Source: SABI01 sp963663665
GTDB lineage: Bacteria > Spirochaetota > Spirochaetia > Sphaerochaetales > Sphaerochaetaceae
NCBI GenBank assembly: GCA_963663665.2
Contig: CAXXKP010000001.1
Location: 868,001 to 932,000, forward strand
Length of the DNA: 64,000 nt
Reading direction: 5' to 3'
Notes under the pieces: model-generated
The model's database searches: none
What the model was told of the DNA's origin: nothing
Seen by the model: the letters and a program-made list of their open reading frames with translations, nothing else
Shown here: in pieces, positions 36,258 through 44,221 of the stretch
Layout: the number at the start of each line of letters is the position of its first letter
How positions within the stretch are numbered: the stretch's first letter is position 1
Made by a program: the position numbers and the translations under genes

Positions 36258-37227
36258 GTTAAAGAAACTCTTTTCAAGTAAAGAGGGTATTCTCCTTATC
36301 ATATTTGTTTTCATATTTATTATCATGTCTTTACTTTCACCTAATAAGTTCTTGAGCAATTATAATATTCAATCCCTAGCTTACCAACTTCCTGAATTTG
36401 GAATTCTTTCTCTTTCAATGATGCTGATTATTATGACAGGTGGTATTAATCTTTCCCTAACATTCTCAGCGACTCTTTCTATGATAGTTGGAGGGCTTAC
36501 CATGTCCTCCTATTTCACTTTAACAAATATGCCTTTAGTCTCGGTAATAATTGGTGTATTAGTGATGTTAGTTGTTTCTGTAGTATTAGGAATGTTTAAT
36601 GGATTTGTTGTTTCCTACATTGGAGTTACTCCAATGCTGGCAACACTTGGAGCTGCTACATTGTTTGAAGGTATTAGTTTAAACATCACAAAAGGTGGAG
36701 CAATTTCTGGTTTTCCCTTAATTTTCTTAAATATTGGTAATTCTGCAATATTGGGAATTCCTATCCCTATGATTATTTTTATTATTGTACTTTTTTTTAT
36801 GTGGGCTCTACTAGAGAAAAGCAAGATGGGTGCAGCAATTGTGATGATTGGTTGCAATCCAAAAGTTGCTGAATTCTCTGGTATTAAAGTAAAAAAAATC
36901 TTGTTCCAAACCTATATGATAGCTGGACTTCTTGCTGGGATGGCGGGAATCATAATGGCTTCTCGGTATAATTCAGCTAAAGAATCATATGGATCTTCTT
37001 ACTTACTACAATCAGTAGCAGCCTCAGTATTAGGCGGTACTAGTATTAGTGGTGGAGAAGGTAAAGTCATGGGAACTCTTCTCGCAACGATGATTCTTCA
37101 AGTAATTTCAAGTGGGTTAAATATATTTGGATTAAACAGATATTTAACAAACGTATTAATGGGATTTATTCTAATTTTAGTTTTAGCAATCAACTATTTT
37201 GCTGAACACTGGAAGAGAAAGATTTGA
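36247..37227 (+). CDS. CUT2 sugar ABC transporter permease (second of two)
   Basis: A 326-residue RbsC-like permease, divergent from its neighbour. ATG 36247 is five bases after aaggggg, and an upstream TTG has no SD. Motifs are MTGGINLSLTFSATLSMI, GMFNGFVVSYIGVTPMLATL, IGCNPKVAEFSGIKVKK and VLGGTSISGGEGKVMGT. It overlaps the first permease gene by 11 bases. It likely forms a heterodimeric channel with it. Confidence 0.9.
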   Translation: MQSKLKKLFSSKEGILLIIFVFIFIIMSLLSPNKFLSNYNIQSLAYQLPEFGILSLSMMLIIMTGGINLSLTFSATLSMIVGGLTMSSYFTLTNMPLVSVIIGVLVMLVVSVVLGMFNGFVVSYIGVTPMLATLGAATLFEGISLNITKGGAISGFPLIFLNIGNSAILGIPIPMIIFIIVLFFMWALLEKSKMGAAIVMIGCNPKVAEFSGIKVKKILFQTYMIAGLLAGMAGIIMASRYNSAKESYGSSYLLQSVAASVLGGTSISGGEGKVMGTLLATMILQVISSGLNIFGLNRYLTNVLMGFILILVLAINYFAEHWKRKI

Positions 37228-37281
37228 GGGTGACCCTATTGGGGTTGAAAAAACTACCTGATTAAATGTGGCTATACTTTT

Positions 37282-37300
37282 GTAATACTAATTGTATTAC
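37282..37300. promoter_or_regulatory. Inverted repeat upstream of the RhaS/LsrB-like binding-protein gene
   Basis: Perfect seven-base arms GTAATAC / GTATTAC separated by taatt, just downstream of a TATACT hexamer (37273-37278), in the 98-base gap before the binding-protein gene. It suggests an internal promoter with an operator. The same TAATAC...GTATTA half-sites recur at 50615-50633. Confidence 0.4.
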
Positions 37301-37325
37301 CAAGTAATTAATAAGGAGGGAACTT

Positions 37326-38321
37326 ATGAAGAAAGTTCTAGTTATTTTCATGGTGTTAGTTGTTATGACTGGTATGATGTTTGCTAGTGGCGCAAAAGAG
37401 GCCACAAACGATAAAATTACTATCGTCGTTATGCCTAAACTAGTTGGTATTCCTTACTTTAATGCTTCAGAGAAAGGAGCTCTGCAAGCTGGAGAAGACC
37501 TTGGTATTGAAGTCATTTATACAGGTCCTACAACTGCAGATGCGGCAGAACAAGTTAAAATGCTTGAAGACCTCATAAGTAAAGGCGTTGATGTGATTGC
37601 TGTAGCTCCAAATGATGCTGCAGCTTTAACTCCCGTTCTTATGAAAGCTAAAAAGGCCGGTATTGTAATATTTGACTGGGACACTCCAGCAGATCCTTCT
37701 GTTGTAGATATTTCAGTGCACCAAATTGATGACCGAGGATTTGGAGAACACATGTGGGATCTCTTAGTACAAGAGATGGGAACTAGTGGTGAGTATGCAA
37801 TTGTTACCGGTGGATTATCTGCTGCTAATTTAAATACTTGGATTGACTATGGTCTTGAATATGCAAAAAAATCATTTCCTAATTTAAAACTTGTAACTGA
37901 TAGAGTTCCTACCGATGAAAAACAACAAGTCGCATACCAAAAAACTTTAGACTTAATCAAAGCTTATCCAAACTTGAAAGGTATTGTTGGCGTAAGTACT
38001 CCTGCTCCTTTAGGTGCAGCTCAAGCAGTTCAAGAAAAAGGAAAAAATAATTCCATAGCTGTTGTTGGTAGTTCTTTACCCACAGATTCAGGCCCTTACC
38101 TTGAAGATGGTTCTTTAAGAGTCGGTACATTATGGGATCCGGCAAAACTTGGTTATTTAACAGTTGTTTTAGCATACAATTATCTAAATGGAACTAAACC
38201 ATACAACGGGCAAGAAATTGCTAACGTTGGGAAAATTACAGTTTGGGACGATAATCGAACCGTAATAATGGGACCACCTGCTGATTTCTTAAAAGATAAT
38301 TATGCATCTTATGGATTTTAA
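37326..38321 (+). CDS. ABC transporter sugar-binding protein (RhaS/LsrB-like)
   Basis: A 331-residue periplasmic protein. The signal peptide ends MMFA^SGAKEA (A-x-G-x-x-E motif). The mature protein follows the LsrB/RhaS pattern: VVMPKLVGIPYFNASEKGA, VIFDWDTPADPS, WIDYGLEYAKKSFPNL and a late PLGAAQAVQEKG, VGTLWDP. LsrB binds AI-2 and RhaS binds rhamnose; the ligand residues cannot be assigned with confidence. The surrounding pentose-type enzymes favour a sugar. It is preceded by an aaggaggg SD. Confidence 0.87.
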   Translation: MKKVLVIFMVLVVMTGMMFASGAKEATNDKITIVVMPKLVGIPYFNASEKGALQAGEDLGIEVIYTGPTTADAAEQVKMLEDLISKGVDVIAVAPNDAAALTPVLMKAKKAGIVIFDWDTPADPSVVDISVHQIDDRGFGEHMWDLLVQEMGTSGEYAIVTGGLSAANLNTWIDYGLEYAKKSFPNLKLVTDRVPTDEKQQVAYQKTLDLIKAYPNLKGIVGVSTPAPLGAAQAVQEKGKNNSIAVVGSSLPTDSGPYLEDGSLRVGTLWDPAKLGYLTVVLAYNYLNGTKPYNGQEIANVGKITVWDDNRTVIMGPPADFLKDNYASYGF

Positions 38322-38336
38322 AGAAATGTAGTTGTA

Positions 38337-38364
38337 ATTGCTGGGTTCTTTGTAACCCAGCAAT
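38337..38364 (+). terminator. Stem-loop after the binding-protein gene
   Basis: Perfect eleven-base stem attgctgggtt / aacccagcaat with a six-base loop, followed by gtttat. It probably ends the ABC operon or partially uncouples it from the AraC gene. Confidence 0.65.
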
Positions 38365-38454
38365 GTTTATATACAAGAATGTAGTATAATTAGTATTGAT
38401 AGACTTAATAATTATGTTAACTTATGCTAAAAAAAGGAGACTAGTTTACTGCCT

Positions 38455-39360
38455 ATGGATATGAAACAGCTTGATGGGATGTCTTTTTCAACATATTTAG
38501 ACATTACAAAAAGAGATAAATCTTTTCTATTATATGCTACTTCAATTTCTCACACAATCATCTTGCCTCAACAAGACATCAAAGAAGAAAGGACTCAATA
38601 TAATTCAACTGATACTAGGTGGTTAACAGGAACAATCTCACCGTTATTTAAGATTATCTATGTTATTGAAGGAGAAAGTTTTTTTCGGTCTTTTATAGGA
38701 GAGACGAGAATTTCTCCTGGTTCTCTGATACTTATTCCTCCAGGAGAACGCTATTCATATCAATACAACTCAATTCTTGGTATAAATGAATATTCGATTG
38801 GATTCGATGGTGAGATTCCACATCAATGGTTTAGCAATCATATCCTCCACCCAGATTTTATGGTGTATGAATATGGAATGAGCCGGTCAATGATTTCTCT
38901 TTTCGAAGGAGCTCTTGGAATAGCAAAAAAACAAGAAGATGGATTTCAGCAAATGCTTGCGTCCTCAATCATGAATATTATTGCTAAAATGTATATTAGG
39001 CGAACGTATCAATTTAATAATGAACAAAATGGTACTTTATTGGACGCTGCAAAGGTTCTATTTCAAGAGAATTTATATGAAAAATTTGATGTTGAGACTA
39101 TTTGCCAACAGTTAAAAGTGAATTATTACTCTCTAAGAAGTTATTTTAAAGAGCATACAGGGTATTCTCCATATCAGTATCTATTAAATATGAAGATTGA
39201 GAAAGCAAAAGAACTTTTAACAGTGGGCACATTAAGTGTAAAAGAGGTTTCTTTCACTCTTGCCTTTGATAGCCCTTATTACTTTTCTCGCTTGTTTAAA
39301 GCAAAAACTGGGGTCTCACCATCTAAATGGGCTGACCCCTACGCTGATGAATCTTTATAA
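38455..39360 (+). CDS. AraC-family transcriptional regulator
   Basis: A 301-residue regulator with an N-terminal cupin-like sensing domain (SPGSLILIPPGERYSYQYNS) and a C-terminal double helix-turn-helix at about 195-298 (FDVETICQQLKVNYYSLRSY, then YYFSRLFKAKTGVSPSKW). ATG 38455 has its SD (aaggaga) rather far upstream. A CTG at 38449 in frame would have better spacing, so the true start may be six bases earlier. It probably controls the ABC operon at 33748 through the tandem repeat at 33593. Confidence 0.88.
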   Translation: MDMKQLDGMSFSTYLDITKRDKSFLLYATSISHTIILPQQDIKEERTQYNSTDTRWLTGTISPLFKIIYVIEGESFFRSFIGETRISPGSLILIPPGERYSYQYNSILGINEYSIGFDGEIPHQWFSNHILHPDFMVYEYGMSRSMISLFEGALGIAKKQEDGFQQMLASSIMNIIAKMYIRRTYQFNNEQNGTLLDAAKVLFQENLYEKFDVETICQQLKVNYYSLRSYFKEHTGYSPYQYLLNMKIEKAKELLTVGTLSVKEVSFTLAFDSPYYFSRLFKAKTGVSPSKWADPYADESL

Positions 39361-39367
39361 ACTTAGT

Positions 39368-40390
39368 TTACTCTTTAACTGGTTTACTCACTAACCTTTT
39401 TACTATTTCAGGTTGTGCAGCCTGCATTCTTACTGGGGTTAGGTTGTTAATAATCGAAGTGAAATCATCAGTTACCATTTCTCCAATAGCATAGAATGCT
39501 TGTGGGATACCTCCTGCTCTGTGTGGTGATAGTATTACATTAGGAAGTGTTCTAATTTTATGCTCTTTGTCAAAAGGTTCACTTGGAAAGACATCTGTTG
39601 CAGCTTTAAACCTGTTTGTTTCAAGTTGTCGTGTGAATTCTTCAAAGTCGACTACAGCGGCTCTACTCACAAGGATTACATTTGCATCATCTTGAATAAG
39701 GTCAAATTCTCTTTTCCCCAAGAAACCTTGGTTTTCTTTTGTGACCCCTGCAAGGATAAAGATAAACTCGCTCGTTGAAAGAACCTCGTCTAATGAAGTG
39801 CTTTCACAATTATGTTCCTCAATGACAGACGTGGGGAGCCAAGGATCATATACTTTTACTTCACAATTAAATGGAATGAGTAATGGTCTTAGACTTGTTC
39901 CTAATAATCCGAAACCAATGATTCCAACTTTTGCCCCAGTTAATAATTTAGCTTTTTGGTTTCCCTCTAACACGTATCTTTCTTTGTTTTGTGTAAATCG
40001 TATGTGCTCCCAAGTGATTCCTCTTGATAAATCAAGAGCCATAGCGAGTGCCATTTCAGCAACAGGGCGAGCATAAACTTTCCCACAATTAAGGACTCTT
40101 ATTGAGCGTTTGAAGCATTCTTCATAATCGATATTCTGATAAAAATTCCCCTCAACATTAAAAATTACTTTTAATAGAGGTGCTTTATCGAGCCTCTCTT
40201 TTGGCATTGGAGCTTGACCTATTATAGCTACGGCTTTTGGGAGATAGGACTCGAATTCTTTATCACTCATATGTTCACTATTACTTGTGATGATAGTTGC
40301 AATAGAAGATATTCTCTCCCACACCGCTGCTGTGAAGATTCTCTCTCTAGTCTGTGGATAGGGGTCTAAGATGATTACTGGTTTTTCCAT
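39368..40390 (-). CDS. D-isomer-specific 2-hydroxyacid dehydrogenase
   Basis: A 340-residue NAD(P)-dependent dehydrogenase. The Rossmann motif is VGIIGFGLLGTSLRPLL, followed by KVYDPWLP. Catalytic residues are Arg in VSRAAVVDF, Glu in DVFPSEPFD, and His in LSPHRAGGIPQAF. It probably interconverts a 2-oxo and a 2-hydroxy acid derived from the sugar, substrate unknown. It is the last gene of the minus-strand trio with the LyxK-like kinase and the M24-like gene, and seven bases from the convergent AraC gene. Confidence 0.88.
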   Translation of the reverse strand: MEKPVIILDPYPQTRERIFTAAVWERISSIATIITSNSEHMSDKEFESYLPKAVAIIGQAPMPKERLDKAPLLKVIFNVEGNFYQNIDYEECFKRSIRVLNCGKVYARPVAEMALAMALDLSRGITWEHIRFTQNKERYVLEGNQKAKLLTGAKVGIIGFGLLGTSLRPLLIPFNCEVKVYDPWLPTSVIEEHNCESTSLDEVLSTSEFIFILAGVTKENQGFLGKREFDLIQDDANVILVSRAAVVDFEEFTRQLETNRFKAATDVFPSEPFDKEHKIRTLPNVILSPHRAGGIPQAFYAIGEMVTDDFTSIINNLTPVRMQAAQPEIVKRLVSKPVKE

Positions 40391-40409
40391 GTTTTTATAT
40401 TCCTTATTA

Positions 40410-41921
40410 TTAAAATTTAATCCATAAAGGGTCTAAAGCATTAACAACCTCTTTATATTGACTATATTTCTCATCGTATATATGTCGATATTTCTCTTGA
40501 GGTTCAATGAGTGTTTGGATTTTTGTCATTTCCTTAGCGGCTTCTGTTAGGTCTCGATAAACACCTGATGCTACTGCAGCACTCATTGCAGCTCCTAATG
40601 CACCAAGTTCTCCTGTTTTTATAACTCCAACTGGAATATGTGTAATATCAGCAAAAATTTGAGTCCAAAGGGGAGAAGCTGTTACTCCACCAGCAAGACG
40701 AATACTTTTTGTAGAAGTTCTATTGAGTAATAGTTTTTCGAGATGAATCATATGTGTAAAGACGATACCTTCGAGCACGGATCGTATCATATGGCTTTTT
40801 GTATGATGAGATGAAAGACCAATAAGCGATGCCTTTGCTTGTGGATTATAGTTGCTCCCATATAAGAATGGTAGGAACATAATATGTTGTTCGTCAGGGG
40901 CTATGTGCTGTGCTAAATTATCACAATAGGCATAAGGATGAATTCCTTTTTGTTTTGCTTCTTGGCTTTCCTCGGCTAAAAAGTTTTTTACAAACCATGC
41001 ATGATTACTTGCACTTGTTGGAGAACTTTCTTCAATAAGATAATAATCATCTAAACAGTAAAGAGAGTTCATCATGACACTTTTATTTAAAATAGGTTTT
41101 TTTGAAATATATTCATTTATGCTCCAAGTTCCACCTATCACAGCGATATGATCTTCATTTGTGATATCCATAGCAATTGCACTTGCATCGATATCGAACA
41201 TTCCCCCTGCTACAACAGTTCCTTCTTTCAATCCTGTTATGAGGGCAGCTTCTTTCGTAATAAAACCACAAACTTCACTTGATTGTGCTAATGGTGAAAG
41301 AGCTTCTTTTATTTCAGATATCCCGAATAAGTCTAGCAGTTCATCATCGTATTGTTTGCTTTTGAGATTTAGGAGATTTGTTCCACTCATATCGGTAATC
41401 TCTGCCATCGCTACACCTGTTAATCTAAATCGAATATAGTCTTTTACCTCGAATATGTATTGTATAGAATCATACTGTTTAGGATTATTATCTTTCATCC
41501 ATCTTAATAGAGATACAGGTTGGCAGGCTAAAACATTTTGGCATGTTTTAGCAAACACTTTGTCTAGAATTCCTTCTTTTTCCCAAAGGAGCGGATACCT
41601 ATAAGCGCGTGTGTCTGTTGAGATAATCCCATTCCCATTTGGTTTATTATCTTTTCCCCATGTATATAATCCTTTACCATGGCCAGTGCAAGCAACAGCT
41701 TTTATTTGGGAAGAATTTATATGTGCATCAGCGATAGCCTTTTTTATAACGAGTGCGGTTGAGGAGAAAAGTTCATCCATATCTCTTTCTGTGAAACCTT
41801 CATGGGGAGTGATCATAGAGACAGATGTTGATGCAGAAGATATCTGTACTCCTTTCTCATCAAATATTGCAGCTTTTGAAAGAGTTCCACCATTATCGAT
41901 TCCTAAGAAATAGTACTTCAT
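40410..41921 (-). CDS. FGGY carbohydrate kinase, LyxK-like (probable L-xylulose kinase)
   Basis: A 503-residue kinase. The N-terminal FLGIDNGGTLSKAAIFDEKG binds phosphate, TGHGKGLYTWGKDNKPNGN is close to the SAQGKGLFLLDKNDKP segment of E. coli LyxK, and the catalytic Asp is in GGMFDIDASAIA. FLPFLYGSN, EGIVFTHMIHLEKLL and LAGGVTASPLWTQIFADI complete the FGGY pattern. LyxK phosphorylates L-xylulose (and 3-keto-L-gulonate). Its start overlaps the M24-like gene by four bases. Product L-xylulose-5-P would feed the UlaE-like epimerase at 32584. Confidence 0.87.
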   Translation of the reverse strand: MKYYFLGIDNGGTLSKAAIFDEKGVQISSASTSVSMITPHEGFTERDMDELFSSTALVIKKAIADAHINSSQIKAVACTGHGKGLYTWGKDNKPNGNGIISTDTRAYRYPLLWEKEGILDKVFAKTCQNVLACQPVSLLRWMKDNNPKQYDSIQYIFEVKDYIRFRLTGVAMAEITDMSGTNLLNLKSKQYDDELLDLFGISEIKEALSPLAQSSEVCGFITKEAALITGLKEGTVVAGGMFDIDASAIAMDITNEDHIAVIGGTWSINEYISKKPILNKSVMMNSLYCLDDYYLIEESSPTSASNHAWFVKNFLAEESQEAKQKGIHPYAYCDNLAQHIAPDEQHIMFLPFLYGSNYNPQAKASLIGLSSHHTKSHMIRSVLEGIVFTHMIHLEKLLLNRTSTKSIRLAGGVTASPLWTQIFADITHIPVGVIKTGELGALGAAMSAAVASGVYRDLTEAAKEMTKIQTLIEPQEKYRHIYDEKYSQYKEVVNALDPLWIKF

Positions 41922-43096
41922 TTCATTAATTCCTTATTGTTTACAATTATTGTTGGTAGTCGTAAATCTTTTCCTTTATATTGCATAGTCATGTATTCAT
42001 TATTATCATCAGTATGAGTAAATTCATCTAAAATCATAGGGGAATCATCTGGAATCACAACTCCTTGGAGTTCACATTTTAAGTGTAAAATAGAATCGAC
42101 TGGATTGATGGAGAACTGGGTATAAGGGAATATTTTTCTCGTACCATTTTGCGTTATCACAAAATCTCTATTGCCTAGAGGACTCAAAGGTCCTCCTGCA
42201 TGATGAATGTGTGCACTCTCTTTGAAGTTGGAAATATTATATTTCTCTTCTATGGTAGTTGCTATGGGAATTAAAGATGCATATAGCAATTCTTCTGATG
42301 TGTTTGGAATAAATTTCTTTGCATATTCAATAGCCATTTCTTGAAGTGCATGATAGAGATAATTCTCCTCATTTGTTACTCGGTTGTCGATTTTTACAAG
42401 CTGGGTTGCAGAATGGAACATATCGAAAAAGCGAGAACCAGTCACTATTTTGATGATACTCCCTTCTTTAACAACAGAGTCATCTTCCACCATAGGATGT
42501 TGGTAAGAGCTCATTCCATCCAAAGCGAGGATGACTTGGTTAAGTTCAAGATGTCTTTTATGATATGATTCGTAGACAAGAGATCTTAAGGTCCACCCAT
42601 CCATACCACTATTTACTTTGTGTGCGACTTCTAAGAGGGCCTCTCTAGAATTTGTTACAAGAAATTCTAGTTTTTTATATTGGTTCTTTTCGATCAATGG
42701 GGAGACTATCTCTCTCTCTATTTCACGATATTCTTTCATCCTCGGGTTTATTATTGAATTGGTTAACTGCAGGTGATCCATAGTGTCTTGAATACTCTTA
42801 ACCCCATTTGATTGGAACATTGGGTTTTTAAGGAAATCATTCAACCTGTTTTGTTCCCATGGGTCACTATAAAAATTGAGTAAATATGAGTTTTTATCGA
42901 AACTAATAATTGCTGATATTGTTGTTTGAGAGGATGGATGGATATCGATAACCTGATGCCTTTTCCCTGTAAGCCAACGCATTGCACCTTCTGATTCTAA
43001 GTAAATAGCATGGGATGAATGATTCATTACTATATTTTTTAGGTGAGATAATTTTGCAAAGAATTCATTTTCTGTTATTGATGGGGGAAGACTCAT
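41918..43096 (-). CDS. M24-fold (creatinase/aminopeptidase P-like) protein lacking metal ligands
   Basis: A 392-residue cytoplasmic protein with an N-terminal creatinase-like domain (about 1-135) and a C-terminal pita-bread domain (about 140-380). In active M24 peptidases the metal-binding Asp residues sit in a VDxGxxxxGYxSDxTR motif. Here the equivalent is IIKIVTGSRFFDMFHSATQL, where both are replaced. The later His/Glu motifs are only partly matched (HIHHAGGPLSPLG; SINPVDSILHLKCE). It is therefore probably a binding or structural pseudoenzyme, or uses other chemistry. It is translationally coupled to the LyxK-like kinase. Confidence 0.7.
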   Translation of the reverse strand: MSLPPSITENEFFAKLSHLKNIVMNHSSHAIYLESEGAMRWLTGKRHQVIDIHPSSQTTISAIISFDKNSYLLNFYSDPWEQNRLNDFLKNPMFQSNGVKSIQDTMDHLQLTNSIINPRMKEYREIEREIVSPLIEKNQYKKLEFLVTNSREALLEVAHKVNSGMDGWTLRSLVYESYHKRHLELNQVILALDGMSSYQHPMVEDDSVVKEGSIIKIVTGSRFFDMFHSATQLVKIDNRVTNEENYLYHALQEMAIEYAKKFIPNTSEELLYASLIPIATTIEEKYNISNFKESAHIHHAGGPLSPLGNRDFVITQNGTRKIFPYTQFSINPVDSILHLKCELQGVVIPDDSPMILDEFTHTDDNNEYMTMQYKGKDLRLPTIIVNNKELMK

Positions 43097-43158
43097 ACAT
43101 ATACTCCATTATATATGAGGCTAGCTTGCTTTAAAGGATAAGTCAAGAATAATTGGCT

Positions 43159-43215
43159 ATGAAATCGTTTGTGCAATCGATTTCATATTGACAATAAGCC
43201 TAAATGTGTTATTCT
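43159..43215 (+). promoter_or_regulatory. Promoter with LacI-type operators for the second ABC operon
   Basis: TTGACA (43188-43193), a 16-base spacer and TATTCT (43210-43215). Immediately upstream, TGCAATCGATTTCA (43172-43185) matches all ten fixed positions of the LacI-family consensus TGNAANCGNTTNCA. A second site TGAAATCGTTTGTG (43160-43173) matches eight of ten. The region also reads as a ten-base inverted repeat (tatgaaatcg / cgatttcata). The LacI protein at 47983 is the obvious ligand. The divergent kinase operon may share this control. Confidence 0.8.
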
Positions 43216-43245
43216 AAATATAAATTCATTTTAAAGGAGTGCGTT

Positions 43246-44154
43246 ATGAAAAAGTTACTGATTATTATGTTGGTATTGTTGATGATGGGCTTTACAGCTT
43301 TTGCTGCTGGCCAAGTAGAGAAGAGTGATACTATTGTTATTGGAATGACAGTTCCAGGATTACAATTCCCATTCTTCGTGACTATGCAAGATGAGGCTCT
43401 TGCCTATGCAAAGACTCTTGGAGTAGAACTTAGAACTCATGATTCACAGAATCAATCATCTGTTCAAATGGCTGCTGTCGAAAATTTCATTGCTCAGAAA
43501 GTAGATGGAATTCTTCTTTCTCCAATGACTACAGACTCTCTTGTTCCAGCAATTGAAGCAGCTGTTGCTGCAGGAATTCCTGTTGTTACAGTTGATAGAA
43601 AAGCAAACACTGACAAAGTTTTGATTCATGTAGGTGCTGACAACGTTGAAGGTGGAAGAGCCGCTGCAAGATTCATTATTGATCAACTTGGTGGGAAAGG
43701 ACAAATAGTTGAGTTAGAAGGAACTCCTGGTGCTTCTGCTGCTCTTGATAGAAAAGCTGGTTTTGATGAAATTATCAACGCATCTGATGTTAAAATTATC
43801 GTAAGTCAGACAGCTGATTTCTCAAGATCAAAAGCTCAGAACGTTATGGAAAACTTAATGCAAGCTTATCCTGCATTTGATGCAGTGTTTGGTGCAAATG
43901 ATGAAATGATTATTGGTGCTATCGAAGCAATGCAATCAGCTGGTGTTGATCCTGCCTCTAAAGTTACTATTGGTTTCGATGCAACTACCGATGCTTTCTC
44001 TTATATGAAAGAAGGTAAATTAGATGCAACAATCGACCAATTCCCAGGTCAGCAAGCAAGTAGAGCTTTAGATGTATTAGTAAACTTTATTAAAACTGGT
44101 GCAAAACCAGCAAAGAGTGTTGAATACATTAGCCCACTACCTGTTACCGAATAA
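43246..44154 (+). CDS. Ribose-type sugar ABC binding protein (CUT2)
   Basis: A 302-residue periplasmic protein. ATG 43246 follows aaaggag; the longer frame starting at 43204 has no SD. The signal peptide MKKLLIIMLVLLMMGFTAFA is followed by AGQVEK (A-x-G-x-x-E motif). The RbsB-like fold is evident: VPGLQFPFFVTMQDEALAYA, DGILLSPMTTDSLVPAIEAA, PVVTVDRKA, ELEGTPGASAALDRKAGFDE and FGANDEMIIGAIEAM. Its ligand is probably a pentose or related sugar, given the enzymes downstream. Confidence 0.93.
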   Translation: MKKLLIIMLVLLMMGFTAFAAGQVEKSDTIVIGMTVPGLQFPFFVTMQDEALAYAKTLGVELRTHDSQNQSSVQMAAVENFIAQKVDGILLSPMTTDSLVPAIEAAVAAGIPVVTVDRKANTDKVLIHVGADNVEGGRAAARFIIDQLGGKGQIVELEGTPGASAALDRKAGFDEIINASDVKIIVSQTADFSRSKAQNVMENLMQAYPAFDAVFGANDEMIIGAIEAMQSAGVDPASKVTIGFDATTDAFSYMKEGKLDATIDQFPGQQASRALDVLVNFIKTGAKPAKSVEYISPLPVTE

Positions 44155-44174
44155 TAGGTGTATTTCAAACTATG

Positions 44175-44196
44175 TGGGGCTGTGAATACAGCCCCA
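44175..44196 (+). other. Intercistronic stem-loop after the binding-protein gene
   Basis: Perfect nine-base GC-rich stem tggggctgt / acagcccca with a four-base loop gaat, between the binding-protein and ATPase genes. It is followed by tgttatt, so only weak termination is expected. Confidence 0.7.
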
Positions 44197-44221
44197 TGTT
44201 ATTAAAATGTAGGAGAAGTGG

